A stretch of 64,000 nt of DNA from Datisca glomerata (taxonomy: Eukaryota > Streptophyta > Magnoliopsida > Cucurbitales > Datiscaceae): assembly GCA_003255025.1 (NCBI GenBank), contig QANY01011928.1, positions 790,052 to 854,051 of the forward strand, given 5' to 3'. Positions 24,009 through 36,339 of this stretch are shown piece after piece. The notes under the pieces were generated by a model. The model was not told the DNA's origin, searched no databases, and saw only the letters and a program-made list of their open reading frames with translations. The position numbers and the translations under genes were made by a program. Position 1 is the first letter of the stretch; every line of letters begins with the position of its first letter.

Positions 24009-25929
24009 TGTTTGGACCGGTTACTTTTAAAATTAATAAAAATAAGTTTGAACCACGAACGGTTCGTGAGCAGAATATCAAATTTTTTTCAAATTAACTT
24101 ATTTAATCAAATTAAATAATTTAAAACCAAACAATATGTGATTATGCATATACGGCATTAAACGAGAAGATCAGGTTAGAAACAATTTTTTCACCTATAC
24201 TTTGTATCAAAGAATTTCTGAACTGGCGGAGTTCCTTTGAGCATTTTTCATGTTCTTCAAGCTTCAGGATCCTAATCACGCACTTAAACTCCTAGAATGA
24301 TTTGTGAATTTTGTCCACCAGCAACCACCAGTTAGTATCAGAAATATATATCACGAAAAATTTGTATAAAAATTGGAGTGTGGGCTCTCAAAATAATTTA
24401 AGAAGAAAAATAAACAATTTTCTCCATCAATATTATTTTTGGCGGCAACAGGAAGGGAGGAGAAAACGTTTTTCTCCTTTTGCTTTGTTAACAAGCAACT
24501 GTATCTTATCCTAGATCTATCTGCAATCAGATTGCTATTAAATATTGACAAAATGTAATTTTCGATATTTACAAATATATCTATATACTTTTACATTTCA
24601 GAAAATTCACCCAATATATTCATAATTGCCAAAAATTGTAATATTCCCTAGAGTTTAAGCTATATCAAGATTCATCAATCCAACTGATAAATTAATCGAT
24701 CATTATCAATTAATTAATTAATTATCTAATAATTAGAAAATAATAAACTAATTAATATCAATACATATAATCACACTTAACTAATTAAGTGACATCACCC
24801 ATCACATATAGGTGTAAGAAATATGGTTTAGCACCAAAATATATTTTAATCCAATTTACTTCATTTTTATATTCCTATTCTCATGAGCTATTTCTGAGAA
24901 TGAATGGGCCCACATGAAAAAAACTAAAGATTTAAATATCTGGTGAATTTATCTCCATAAATTCCCGACATATTTAATCCTGACATCGTACGACTTCATT
25001 ATAGGTTTGATGCCGAATCAACTCTCGATTCATGCGCGCTACGTTTTCTGTTGGTATAAATAAACCTTTTCATTTTCACGGTCCATATAATATTTTTAAC
25101 AGAATGCCCACCGTGAATATCGGTAACAAGAGTGAAATATAAAATTACCATTTTACTCTTCTTATTATTATTTTTTTAACTCATTTATTGACAGTGAATA
25201 AAAAAGTCATAATAGTGAATTGTCTTGTACAATTCACAAGTCTTAATCAATGACTCAATTCATTGAATACCTGGCCAGGTTAATTTATTCACACATCCAC
25301 CAATAAAGCATAAGGTGATATTGTTGCTTTCACAATCCAACCACGAATATATGTGAATCACGTAACTCCAACTTAATTGAATTATAGTCCCAACAGTCAA
25401 TGTATTGCCCGCCAATTCGAAATCACTCATTTGACATATCAAAGATTGTAACTAACTAAGTCAAGCTACGTATTCACCTCAGGATTAAGGTAATTATGAA
25501 AATACCCTTAAGGTATAACAATTAGATTTAGAGCTTGGTAAATGGTTTTGAGCTCTAAACTAATTTGTTACTGGTCTATTCAGCATGTTCATAACATGTC
25601 TAGATTAACCGTTTGAGTCTCCACTCCCATGCCCCAAGACTGGCATCCATTGGTTCAACCTAACAGTCATAATAAGATTTGATTGCCTAGTCGATATTAA
25701 GACTGCAAATATTATTTTAAACTTTCTCATAAGAGTTTGTCTGGAGACGCCTCTTTCTTCACTCTTTGTTTGTTGATGAAAGTTCCAGGATTTGAGTAAT
25801 TTATAACACACTTTAATTTAAAATAAAAATTTCAATTTATTCATAAAAATTGAATAATACTAATGTCTAAGAAATAACTAAATACAAATAAATAATTATT
25901 ACAGGCTACTTTATACAAAGAAATAACCA
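24009..25929 (-). mobile_element. Solo LTR of the Copia-B family, inside Copia-A gag
   Basis: In plus-strand reading it starts TGTTTGGACCGGTTAC and ends AAATAACCA. It is collinear over its whole length with the solo LTR at 42914-44798 (for example GTGGGCTCTCAAAA, TTCATTGAATACCTGG / TTCATCGAATACTTGA, AATACCCTTAAGGTRTAACAATTA). No coding sequence belongs to it. The expected 5-bp duplication is not evident, and a few gag residues seem missing at the junction, so a small deletion accompanied insertion or followed it. Confidence 0.8.
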
Positions 25930-26148
25930 TGTAGCACTTCGCCTTGTTGTTTGATATGATCCAAGCATCATATTTGTCCCTAACATTCTTAGGGGCATTA
26001 GCAGCGGGCTTCTCAGGACATTTCTTAGTAAGAATGAACTTACGGTTCTCACAAATCAACATTAAGTTCATATTTGATTTTCAATGTATAAAAATTATCA
26101 CCATTCAATTTTTCAAGAGCGAGTAAAGCAGTAACAAGGTTGTCCATG
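25930..26148 (-). pseudogene. Copia-A gag N-terminal part
   Basis: On the minus strand an ATG at 26148 starts MDNLVTALLALEKLNGDNFY, the copia gag N-terminal box. It is followed, with frame changes, by CENRKFILTKKCPEKPAANA and VRDKYDAWIISNNKAKCYM. The frame ends at the solo LTR. Confidence 0.75.
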
Positions 26149-28086
26149 GTAGACATAATAATGATAACTGAAATTGAAAACCTATAAGATTCAATATAGT
26201 TGATAAATATCTAAAATTCGAAAAGTAAGCGTGATGCATGAATGTAACATAATAAACACACAGATTTAACATTCACTAATCACGATAAAATAATCTAATG
26301 AGTAATGTGATGCCTTAGGGTCAGTGAGACTAACCTCAAACTGTCTATGAGCCATTCTCATCCTTATTAATTAAAACTTAAAATATCTCATATTTTTTCT
26401 TTTAACAATAAGGTATCATTTGTTCGGTCAAGTCAAAACTATCTACATGAAAGCTTAATTGTGACTTTATGAGTGTAACCCATCATTTCAGATTCCATGA
26501 CTTCATTTAGAATATGTCACCTTAGGGTCAGTCAAAACTAAACTACATAACTTCCTCTTATCTTCTTAGGGAGTCCAACCTTGGTATTGGTACAATTCGA
26601 AACCTTCTTTAGGGGGATGAAAATAAAACCATCTCGAGACCATTACTGCACCTTACGGTGTTGTACGAATGATTGAGACCATATGTTACATTGACACGTC
26701 AAACTTCTCACACTCACTATTTTAGGATTATGTGTTTCCATTTTAACTAATTAATTAATTACAAATTAATCACTAGTTAAAATAATAACCCTATGAATAT
26801 TCAATAATCAGTTATGACAATCTTATTGGTCTAAGTTTATTTAACATTCTAAAGCACCTAAGTTAAAATTTGGTGAACTTAGATTAACTAATTAATTGTA
26901 TTCATCAATTTTTAATAAAACTCTTTTACTAAAGTCAGTTACCATAAATGTTATTATAACCCTTAGTGTGGTGTAATTATCAAATTTTAACTAATTAAAA
27001 TCTAGCAGTTTATATGCAATTGATTTCGTTAAAACATATAAACATATTAGGAGAATCCTAGTAAATCATATTTCTACTGATTAGATGCATAATCAAATAA
27101 AATTTTGTGAGATTTTCATGTACGACTAATGCATGGACATGTTATCAAACATAATAATTAAATAATTATTTAACGATTAAATAAAATAATAATTGACCGA
27201 GTAACTATTAAGTATTTCTAAATTACAACCCTTGAAATATTACAAAGCGGACTTCAAGAATATATATTTCCCAAATATCGTATCCTCATGATTTCCATCT
27301 TCATAATCTTCAACCTTTGAAAAAAAATCCTACTTAATTAAGAAAAACTATTTTTCTTAATTAAAATTATTCTCTATCATTTTCTATTTAAAAATAGTTG
27401 ACTTTGACTTGGTCAAATAAATATTTTATTTGATTTGGTCAAACTTTAGTCAAACCCAATCAACCTATTAATTTTTAATTTTCATGAATTTAAAATTAAT
27501 AATTGATTTTAAATTACATTAATTTCAAGTTTTAAAAGATAATATATAGAGATAGGGTTATCTTGAAACTCTGCAGTGATAGGGTAAGTTGATATCAAAA
27601 TTTCTGTGAAACTTCCTCAATTGTGACAACATTTGCCACCAACGATAGGATCCACCAGCCAACCCCGGTCGTCGTCAGACACGGTGGCACCGTTGCCGGC
27701 GTCAGTTTTTCGAAGAGCTCGCCGCCAGATCCATTTTTCCTGGCGGCACCAGCGCCGGAAATCTCATTTCTAGTGTCGGCGTCAAAATTCCAATTTTTTC
27801 CTTCCTTGTTCGTCTTTTGCGTTCTTCATCTTCTGACGATCGGAATAATTGCAATAGATATTCAAAATAAAATTATAAAAATTTCTATGCCCCAAAACGA
27901 CCTACACAAGATCAAAGGAAATAATAAAAGAACAAAGCCTAACCCAACAATCACCATATAATTAACGATCTATTATTTTTCATACATTCAAAAAATATAA
28001 CAATCATATCATTCACACATATCTCATATTATATGAATAATACAAGAAAACTCACACATCATTTAACGTATAAATATATAAAGACC
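26149..28086 (-). other. Leader (5' untranslated region) of Copia-A
   Basis: About 1.9 kb of non-coding DNA lies between the primer site and the gag start. A GC-richer island at 27620-27830 gives a 112-codon plus-strand frame that is antisense to the element and has no coding signature. A similar GC-rich island sits at the same relative place in Element C (29190-29300). Confidence 0.5.
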
Positions 28087-28099
28087 GCTCTAATACCAA
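28087..28099 (-). promoter_or_regulatory. Primer binding site on the minus strand (Copia-A)
   Basis: Minus-strand TTGGTATTAGAGC resembles the tRNA-Met site TTGGTATCAGAGC with one change. The adjoining sequence TGTTAGAAATTACGG (28101 on) looks like an LTR end. Confidence 0.65.
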
Positions 28100-28100
28100 T

Positions 28101-28380
28101 TGTTAGAAATTACGGCGCACGCGCAAATAGAAGCATTTAAAATTTTTAATAAAAACTAATCTCTTTCGATAAAAAGAAAACATGCGCGATATCTCAACTC
28201 TCATAAACATACGCACGCTTAGACAGAACTCACATGTAAAAGTTAGGTAGGATAGTCCAATCCAATTAATTACCAATATGATATTAATACCTAGTAATCC
28301 TACTAGTCTAGTATTGATATCTAGCAATTAACTAACGTTCAACTTTTTTCGATCTTGAAATAAGTAATAAGAACTGCTTA
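28101..28380 (-). repeat. Possible truncated 5' LTR
   Basis: It begins (plus strand) TGTTAGAAATTACGGCGCAC directly after the primer site, as a 5' LTR end should. It does not match the 3' LTR of Copia-A. Its far boundary is unclear, since leader-like sequence of Element C follows. Confidence 0.35.
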
Positions 28381-29789
28381 GGCATGAAATTACAAAAATG
28401 AGTCAAGCGTGTACCATTATTTCACTCTCAGACTTGTGACAAGTAGACAACTCCTAGTTAGGCATATCATTTCTAGTTGTTCACTAATCAATGTGATCAT
28501 TATGAAGATCATATTTATAATATCTGATATTTCATATACTCTTCTTTATGGAGCTTCCAAGATTGAAGACGCGATACTCTAACACTTTATTATGATCCAA
28601 TAATGGAGACCGTGAGTTTCAATTAAGAATCTCGCTCCCACTTGATTTTTCAAATTACATGAGTTTAATTACCGTGGGTTATTAAGTGGCATCAGGTAAT
28701 TAGTCAATCTAATTTTTAGCATCATACTTCGATTAAACAAGCATGCTCAATTAATAGTATATGTAAGTTAATATAGTTTTATTTAAATTCTAATAATCTC
28801 ACAATTTAATTAACAATAAATTAAATGTCTAGTGAGATTAATAAATTAAAAATTACATTTAAATAAAACTAATATCATGTTTCTAGGGTTCATAATTTTA
28901 TATTCTAATCAATTATGCTTAATTTTATCTTCATCATGCAATCATAAACACTTGTCCTTTTAGAAACCTAAAACAACATGGCATCTAAATGTGATGTGTA
29001 TAAAATAAAATTATCTAAGCATGTTGGGTATAAAACATAATAAATAAAACAGTAGGTTATAAGAGATAAATATCTAAAAAAATATCCTAGCCTTGCATAA
29101 CCCTATCCTATATAATTTCAAAATCTAAAATCGATCTTCGAGATAGACTAAGATATGATCTCTGGCACCGAAACCATCTACTATTGGTTTCTACCCTTGA
29201 TCTCACCTCTGGCCATCACTGGCCACCGCTGACTATCACCCATTTCCTCACGAGATTCATCCCGTCCAACAAACCAAACCAGAAAACTGAAAAGTTCTCG
29301 TCACTCCCTGATGTGTCAAATTCAGTCTCAAATTTGACAGGGAAAGCATCCGAATTTGGATTTCTTCATGACATACAAAACTGTGGGTCTTGGGGTTATT
29401 TTTCCTAAGGAGTTTGAATCGGCTCAATCCGATATCCGATCTGAAATTTATGATCCAAAGACCAAAGCATGTCACCGTGTACCCACTTCTAGATAGACAT
29501 GAGTTTATATCCATTTTTTTATACTCCTTTTTACATCGTTTTGATCTCCACCCGATACGAAAAATTACATCATAATAATCCTAACTTTTTCGAAAAAAAT
29601 TATAAGAATCTATGAAAATTAAATACAAATCCTAAAGAAAAAAAAATCTCTTCATAGTTTGTCCCTCTAATTACATAACCAACAGAAATATAGACATAAA
29701 ATCTAAATGATTATGCAAAGGAATATAAAAAATAATCAAAACCATTATTAAAATTTCATTAGGTACTTCTCGAATAATTTAAAATATGA
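28381..29789 (-). other. Leader of Element C, a second minus-strand copia
   Basis: Non-coding, AT-rich sequence with a short GC-rich block (29190-29300), placed between a primer site and the junction with Copia-A. It has the same layout as the Copia-A leader. No gag or pol of Element C remains. Confidence 0.45.
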
Positions 29790-29802
29790 CTCTGATACCA
29801 AT
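29790..29802 (-). promoter_or_regulatory. Primer binding site of Element C
   Basis: Minus-strand TTGGTATCAGAGT lies 2 bp or less from the LTR end, matching the tRNA-Met type site. Confidence 0.75.
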
Positions 29803-31291
29803 TGAAGGAATCAACACAGCGAAAAATACTGGATCTTGAAATATTCGAGAAACAACCATATTTATACGGATTAAGAAAAATACATTTTTGAACCAGGATG
29901 ATCGAAAGTCAAAACACCATAGTCTTTCTTACTATTACGCGAACCGTAAATTAAAATTACTAGTGGGGAGCACTTGAATAAAACAAACAAACCAAAACTC
30001 ATGTTTTTTTCTTCTTGCGAAAAAATAAAGAATTCGGCCATCACTATTATCAATTCATTAAACCTTTCTAAAACACATATGTTCACGTGGGTTACATTTT
30101 GTAACCCATGTGAAAACACACCAACGGTTTGGGAATTTCTCAACCGTTTGTGTTCTTTTATTTCTAAATATAATTAATTAAATTAATTTTAATTAATCAT
30201 TGGCCTTTTAAAATTAAGTCTGAATTAATTTTTGGATCATTTGGTTGATTATAGGGTACTCACAACGTGCCAGTTGTTTATTAAACAAGTTTTGTCATAA
30301 TATTACTCAAATCTGAGGTTAGTAAGAGGACCAAAAAGATAAAAATATATTTGACTATATAATTAATAAACTTTATCGATTAAATCTATAACCAAAATTA
30401 TTAATTATCAATTACGATTAACTTCACTATAAAATCATAATTGAACTCCAAATGTATTTTATATTACTCGATGTAACTATCTTTGACATATTATTCATTA
30501 TGAAATGCTCCTCCATAATATAGTACCATGCATAATTGTGTTAATTACTATTGATCTAATATTTATTCATATCTTTGTATCCTTAGGTTCCAAATTCATT
30601 CTATCGGTCAACTATGATAATTTTCATACTTGACATCTCAAGTAAAATCATCAAATCTCTAGTACTCTACCAGATATACTAAGCGTTTAGTTTACCGTGA
30701 CCACATAAATGAATTAGCTAAAAGGTACTATGTCACTTAATTAAAAGTGATGGATTATACTATTGATAATCTATAGACTCACTATATAATAATTCATTTA
30801 TCCAACCTACGAAATATGTTGTCTCATAGAGTTTCATTCTTAATAGATCAAAATAACTAAGTTATCAAACATGAGCTCATAACTCTTTCAAGATTGAGAG
30901 CACTCATAAAATAATAGCAATGAGTCATAATTTTTATTTGATATTACTTTACTGAAAATTAGATTCATTCGTCCTTTCAATACATTCCTAATGCCATGGT
31001 AAGTCACTATACATAATAGAGTTAACGTACTACATTATTTTCTTAGTAAAACGTCTAGCTTCACTAAATTGTGAAATTAAATATTACAATTCATAGAAGA
31101 CATTGATTAAATACCTTACTCCCATGAACTAAACTCCATAGGACCTATAAACCAAGTACTATTATGCTTGTGGGTCTTTTACAAGAATGAATTACACATA
31201 ATATAAGAATAAACTATTTATTATTAATCAGAATTAAACATCTCAATAAATACAATAGAATTTCAGTGTTTTTTACGGCACAATCCTAACA
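29803..31291 (-). repeat. 5' LTR of Element C (1489 bp)
   Basis: On the minus strand it runs TGTTAGGATTGTGCCGTAAA to GATTCCTTCA, with TG..CA ends and the primer site just after. It shares general layout with the Copia-A LTR (a CACTATAAA..AATTGAACTC block occurs in both), but the sequence is clearly different. Only this LTR and the leader of the element survive. Confidence 0.7.
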
Positions 31292-31810
31292 ACTTTGAGC
31301 AAGTAGATTTTTCATTTTTGGTTTATGCCTTCAAATACATATTATTATATGGCAGACTTCAATAGGATGAAGATTACTCATTTCATATGGAAGAAGAAAC
31401 TTGTGAAGATGGGGTAAAATACCTCTTCTAGATAACATAACATTCTACTTAAGCCGCTTTGAATAAAAGTAAGGAAAGATTACTCTGACAGACTATGATA
31501 TTTTCCTTAATGAGACAGACACTCACATAGTTAAAAAAGAGACAAATATGTCATTTCCCTTAAGAAGGTGTTAGTTTTATTATGAAAAATTGAAATAGCC
31601 TTCACCTGACCCAACTACATTTGAACCAAATCGTAAATAATGACCAACTGACATTTTGACCTAAACTGGACGAGACCAAGATGACAAAATCCCCTTTCCC
31701 TTAGTTAACTAAGGCCACCGAATTCAATAAACTACAAATACCCAATACTACCCATGAAAAGCAGTAAATAAAACTACGCTAAAATGCATTAAACACCATA
31801 ACACTTTCAA
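31292..31810. other. Spacer without recognised features
   Basis: AT-rich sequence between Element C and the second MULE. No motif, repeat or credible reading frame is seen. Confidence 0.5.
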
Positions 31811-32439
31811 GTTTCTGTAAAACATACCCCTACACTTCATAATTGGCTATTTTAATCTTTACACTTTATAATTTTATGCAAAACATACCCATATCTTCTC
31901 ACGTTTACCTTTTATCACAAATGGAGAGAGGATTCCTAACTTAAGAAAATAGAAGTATGAGCTCGAAAGAGAGAAAACACTTGGAGAAAATCTACCCCAG
32001 CTAATAGGAGAGAGAGGCAAGACGAGCTGCATCCCTGCACTTGCACGAGCTCAAATGAGGGGCTCGAGATCGAGCTCCATTTTACGCCCGATTTCGAGCT
32101 TCATTTCATTTCACCTTCAATGTGATTTCACACATAGCTCGCTCGATTCAAGCTCGAGATCTACACATTCAGTTCAAGCTTCAATTTTACAAGTTTGTCT
32201 TCAAGCTCGAGATTCGGTTCTAGTTCTCTTTGATTTTCTTGGCTGCTTTGTCTGCGACTTGAGATCTGGTTCCGATTCTATTCAATTTTTTGGTTGCTTT
32301 ATCTTCGAGCTCTAGATGGTTCTATTGGTTCTCTTCTCTTCGATTTTGCAAATTTTCCTACTAATTTTTAGTAATTTTATTTGCTAATTTTACACGAGTT
32401 TCTGTGATTTTGTTTACTAATTATTTCTTCTATGTATCA

Positions 32440-32590
32440 AACGATTTCCAGGCTTTGAATGTGATATTGTTTCCTAATTATTTTTTCTTTGTACTAAACG
32501 ATCTCCGGGCTTTGAATGTGATATTATATGCTAATTTGTGATATTATTGCTAATTTCCATGCTTTGAATGTGATATTGTTTGTTAATTTG
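32440..32590 (+). repeat. Short repeats with core GCTTTGAATGTGATATT
   Basis: Three clear copies of GCTTTGAATGTGATATTGTT and one partial copy occur in the presumed intron before the GRF exon. Confidence 0.8.
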
Positions 32591-32595
32591 TTTAG

Positions 32596-33003
32596 ATATC
32601 TTCAAGCTCTTCACGATCATATGAAAATGTCATTCCGATAAAATATTGTTATTGTGGACTGGTAGACGAAGTGAAGATTTCACGTATTTGTGAAAATTTG
32701 GGTAGGAGATTTTATGGATGTGTAAGATATGAGCATGATGCGTCTTGTGGGTATTTTGAATGGCTAGATCAACCTCATTGTGGAAGATTTAAAAGCATTA
32801 TAGAAGGACTCAATTAGGAAATTTCACAATTAGAAATCACTGTCAATGGTCCGAATGAGAAGTTGATGAAACAGAGAACATATGTGGATAGATTGAAGAA
32901 ACAAAGAACTATTGTGTTCGTTATATGGTTATGTTTGTATGTTATCACGTATTTTATATGTGATATGAGATTTCAGTTATTATGTACTCTGAACCCTCTT
33001 TAA
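32596..33003 (+). pseudogene. GRF-type zinc-finger protein, C-terminal exon, one internal stop
   Basis: After an acceptor TTTAG (32591-32595) one frame runs 135 codons to TAA 33001-33003 with a single internal TAG (32815). It holds the zf-GRF pattern: YCYCGLV, then NLGRRFYGCVRYE, then CGYFEWLD. This is a CxC..GRRF..C..C.FF zinc-binding fold known from plant proteins of unknown role and from topoisomerase and APE2 tails. A lysine-rich segment follows, then a hydrophobic stretch IVFVIWLCLYVITYF that could be a membrane anchor, which is common in plant GRF proteins of this size. Such genes often sit in or beside MULEs. Confidence 0.75.
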
Positions 33004-33049
33004 TTTTTAATCAAGATATCTATTTTTCATCAACATACTTGTCCTGTTT

Positions 33050-33420
33050 CCAAGAAATTACATAACCCATGAACTAGTTTCTTTCCAAACAATTACATAG
33101 CAATTACAAAGAGTATCAACAAATAGCAATGTATCTTTCATACATAACATAACCCATGAACTAGTTTGTTTCAAAAAGAGTATAAACCCATGAACTAGCA
33201 ATTACAAAGAGGATCAACGAAAAAGTAGTTTGTTCCGAAAAGAGTATCAGCCCATGAACCAGCAATTACAAAGAGTATCAAAAAATAGCAATGTATCTTT
33301 CATACATAACATAACCCATGAACAGTTTATTCCAAAAAAAGTATCAACCCATGAACTAGCAATTACAAAGAGTATCAACAAAAAAACATTCTACCCATGC
33401 AACAAAAAAGGCACCATAAA
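33050..33420. repeat. Tandem repeats, period about 162 bp, with inner CCCATGAACTAGCAATTACA units
   Basis: The block ATAGCAATGTATCTTTCATACATAACATAACCCATGAAC occurs at 33123 and again at 33285. Between them CCCATGAACTAG-AATTACAAAGAGTATCA repeats several times. It lies downstream of the GRF exon, in the presumed 3' part of the MULE. Confidence 0.85.
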
Positions 33421-33659
33421 ACCATGCCAACACCAACTTTATGATGGAGGTTGATGTCGAGAACTTTCATTCACTTCTAGTGGATCTTTTAACCCGACAT
33501 TGGGTAATCATATTTAATTAGTAAATAGAAAAGCACTATAAGCATTAAAATTGAAAAGACACCATTGTAATAATATTTCAAGTGGATAAAAATATAAATA
33601 ATTAAATTCCCAACAACATCAGTATCTATCTTTGATGCATGTAGTGAATCGGACTGAAG

Positions 33660-33760
33660 TTGATTAGTCGAGTTGACGCAGTTGGTTAAGCTTGTACATT
33701 TATATTCTAGAGGTCGTAAATTCGAGTCAATATAACTTTGACAAAAAAATGAGACTGGGA
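33660..33760 (+). mobile_element. tRNA-derived SINE (fragment)
   Basis: GAGTTGACGCAGTTGGTTAAGC (near 33670) resembles an RNA polymerase III A box. The stretch AGGTCGTAAATTCGAGTC (33711-33728) resembles the B box / T arm, about 35 bp downstream. It does not fold as a full tRNA, since there is no anticodon arm or acceptor pairing that I can see, so a tRNA-derived SINE head is the best reading. Confidence 0.5.
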
Positions 33761-36050
33761 TTTTTTTAGATTAGAGAATCGTTTGATAACGTGAGTGGGA
33801 TTTTAGAGATTTATGGTCATCTAGGGATTTTGGTTCGTCTACGAAATTTTGGGATTTTTCTTCTCCTAAAAGATTTTAACTGAAAATGAAAAAAAGGCTG
33901 GAAATCTTGTTTGGGGGTAGCCGTTTTTTTTCGGAATGAGGGTTATTTTTTGGGATTCTAGCTAATGTTATTAAGGAGTTGCTTTGGTTGGTCTATTTCT
34001 CCTTTGTTTTATAGATTATGCCATTTATGTACTTACCTTACATGATATGACCTAAACATGCCACGTGCCGGGAAGCACATTGTATAACATCAAAGATTTT
34101 CTACAGGATTAGCTAAATTATAGAGAGTTAATATAAAAATGGATAATGAATTTCATAAAAATTAAATATAGTATATTTAATAGATTAACCTATTAGAAGA
34201 ACTTCTATTCCCTATTATACTTTTTGTATAATTTTAAAAAGAATTGAAAATCCACTAATCTCTCTCCTAAAATGTTTCTAATAAAATCTCTCTTTTCCTC
34301 CCAAAACTATTTGTAAAGAATATATATTTTACATTTATAAACAATATATATATATATATAAATAGACACACACACGTTATTTATATTATATATGATGGGT
34401 GTATGTAAAGTATCTTGTATGTATATAAATACATAAATATATACGACATATATAAAAATATAAAATATATAAGTTATATATAATATATAACAAATATTTT
34501 TTATATTGTTATACATGTCGTATATATTTATGTATTTAAATATATATTATATATAACTTATAACTTATATATTGTTATATATGTCGTATATATTTATGTA
34601 TTTATATATAACTTTATTAGAGTATATAAAATGTGTGTGCGGGTGTAAATATATACATAAATACAAACACAATAACAAATACTTTTATGGATGTTTATAA
34701 CGTGTGGTGGTATAATGTTATATTTACTAATATATAATTAAAGTAATATTGGCATGTATGTACACACAATAACAAATGCTTTATGGATGTTTATAACGTG
34801 TGGTTGTATAATGTTATATTTACTAATATATAATTAAAGTTATATAATATATATGTGTGTGTATAGATTTGGAGAGAGTGATATTACCTCTTTAATATAG
34901 TCAATTATTACCGAATGGAGAGAGATAGAGAGAATAAATAACTGGGTTAATTATAAGTATTTTAAGAGATAGAGAGAGAGATATTTAATGGATATAAATA
35001 TAAAGAGAGAGACATATGGTGTATGCTACATTAAATAAAATAATAAAAAAGGGTAAACTGGTATGGAACTAAATAGGAAAAATTATTAAATTAATGAAAT
35101 TTAATATATTAATTATTATTTATTAAAATGATATATTTAATAATTTTTAAAAGTCATGGACAAAATTTAGTTTAAAATTAGAAATGTGTCTTAATAGTAT
35201 CATTTTTATAACAACCAAACAATGCCTCATATTGCAAAATGGTAGGATCCTACAAAATCGGTTACAGATCGTGATCCATCAATCCAACTCCTACCGATCA
35301 TGTGGCCATCTCGCCATAATCCTATAAAATTATAATTTTATACTTGATTCCAAATTATAATTTTATGCTTGATTCGGATCGTTCGGCAATAAAGTTAGTT
35401 TTGTAACCTTTATTACACGATAAGCTAACTTGCTAATTCTTCATGTTTTCAACTTTTTGAAACACACTCTACTCTAAGTATTTTAACAGTCACCCCAATA
35501 AAAAAAATTAATCGATATGCATATGTTTAAATCAAAATTAATATTTTCTTTTATATGAATGTAATGAAACTGTTATGGTATGGACAACCAATAGTTGATT
35601 GGATACATGTAGACATCTGACTCGACAGATCGGATATGAATGTATCTAATGTCGTATGTATATCTTCATGCACTTACATTATTGATTTCCTTGGTTTAAG
35701 TATTTTCGATTTTAAAACCTTTCTTTTTTAAACTAACCCTTCTTCGTACATATAGGCAGGAATGAGATCAAATCCGCACAAAGTATTGATTCTTCAGCTG
35801 TCCAGTCTGAAAATTAATTCAACTCAACCTGAAGAGTAACCTCTTTCTTCATCTTTTCAATTTTCTTCACTCATTTCCTCCGTATCTCAAAACTGTACAG
35901 CTTCTCTTCAATACTCATGTATGTTTTATCATATTCTGACATCTATAATTCAAAGAGCTCTTTCATTTTCTCTTCCGAGACTAAGTGCTTTGCCAAAAAG
36001 CACTTGCATTGAAAAATCATAGGCCATAGAAAAAGCTGATGAAAACAAGA
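33761..36050. repeat. AT-rich repeat region without genes
   Basis: It contains (TA)n tracts and an imperfect inverted/direct repeat set around the core TGTCGTATATATTTATGTATTT (34445, 34518 and 34581, the first inverted). It also contains two direct copies of an about 80-bp unit (34669-34747 and 34763-34842) starting ACACAATAACAAAT, GA-rich stretches (34870-35010), and two copies of AATTATAATTTTAT-CTTGATTC near 35328-35380. I found no coding sequence, and the 69-codon minus-strand frame at 34307-34516 is composition-driven. Confidence 0.6.
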
Positions 36051-36054
36051 TTTT

Positions 36055-36339
36055 TTACTACACTATACCACTGGATAACTAAATATATTAAACTATACCC
36101 ATGTCCTAATTTTCGCTGAAGTATACTCCGGGCTCACCCTCTGCTTAAAATAATCACGTGAAGTTAGTAGATTACCCTTTCACAAATTTTAAATAATAAA
36201 AAAATAGTCAAATCAGTTTAATTGCATCTCTCTCTCTCCTCAAGACTCTTTGTCTTCATCTTCTTCTATAACTTTTTGTTTCTATTTCTTTTTATCAAAA
36301 CCCAATTTATTTTCTTTTCAAAAATCGTCAATGTGCAGT
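36055..36339 (+). mobile_element. Possible MULE terminal remnant hosting Copia-3
   Basis: TTTACTACACTATACCACTG, TAAACTATACCCATG and TGAAGTATACTCCGGG resemble the A/T-rich, TACAC/TATACC-type ends of the two other MULEs here. A CT-rich leader (36225-36300) follows. The right end was not found beyond Copia-3. Confidence 0.35.

Larger units (their letters stand above)
18888..28100 (-). mobile_element. Copia-A: minus-strand Ty1/copia retrotransposon (probably Tork-like), interrupted by a solo LTR
   Basis: From high to low coordinates: primer site (28087-28099), long non-coding leader (26149-28086), gag N-terminus (25930-26148), a foreign solo LTR (24009-25929), gag C-terminus, protease, integrase, RT, RNase H, polypurine tract and 3' LTR (18888-20321). 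Gene order and boxes are copia. The sequence after the primer site (28101 on) does not resemble the 3' LTR, so the 5' LTR has been lost or replaced. The continuity of leader and coding part is inferred. Confidence 0.75.
31811..33450 (+). mobile_element. MULE fragment carrying a GRF zinc-finger gene
   Basis: The left end (31811-31905: AAACATACCCCTACACTTCA, later TACACTTTATAATTTTATGC, AAAACATACCCAT) has the same style as the Pack-MULE end at 2150. Then follow a GA-rich leader (31920-32040), a CT/AGCTCGAG-rich transcribed-looking region (32050-32340), repeats, and one coding exon (32596-33003). No right terminal repeat was found up to 36 kb, so the right boundary is open and the element is probably truncated. 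Confidence 0.55.

Noticed and set aside
27623..27961. 112-codon plus-strand frame in a GC-rich island
   Set aside because: It is antisense to the Copia-A leader and has no recognisable domain. A similar GC-rich island occurs at the same place in Element C, so it is leader composition, not a gene.
33660..33760. Functional tRNA gene
   Set aside because: A- and B-box-like motifs are present, but I see no acceptor stem, anticodon arm or pairing consistent with a cloverleaf. A SINE head fits better. The same applies to 58914-59040.
34307..34516. 69-codon minus-strand frame rich in I and Y
   Set aside because: Direct product of (TA)n and ATATAC repeats.
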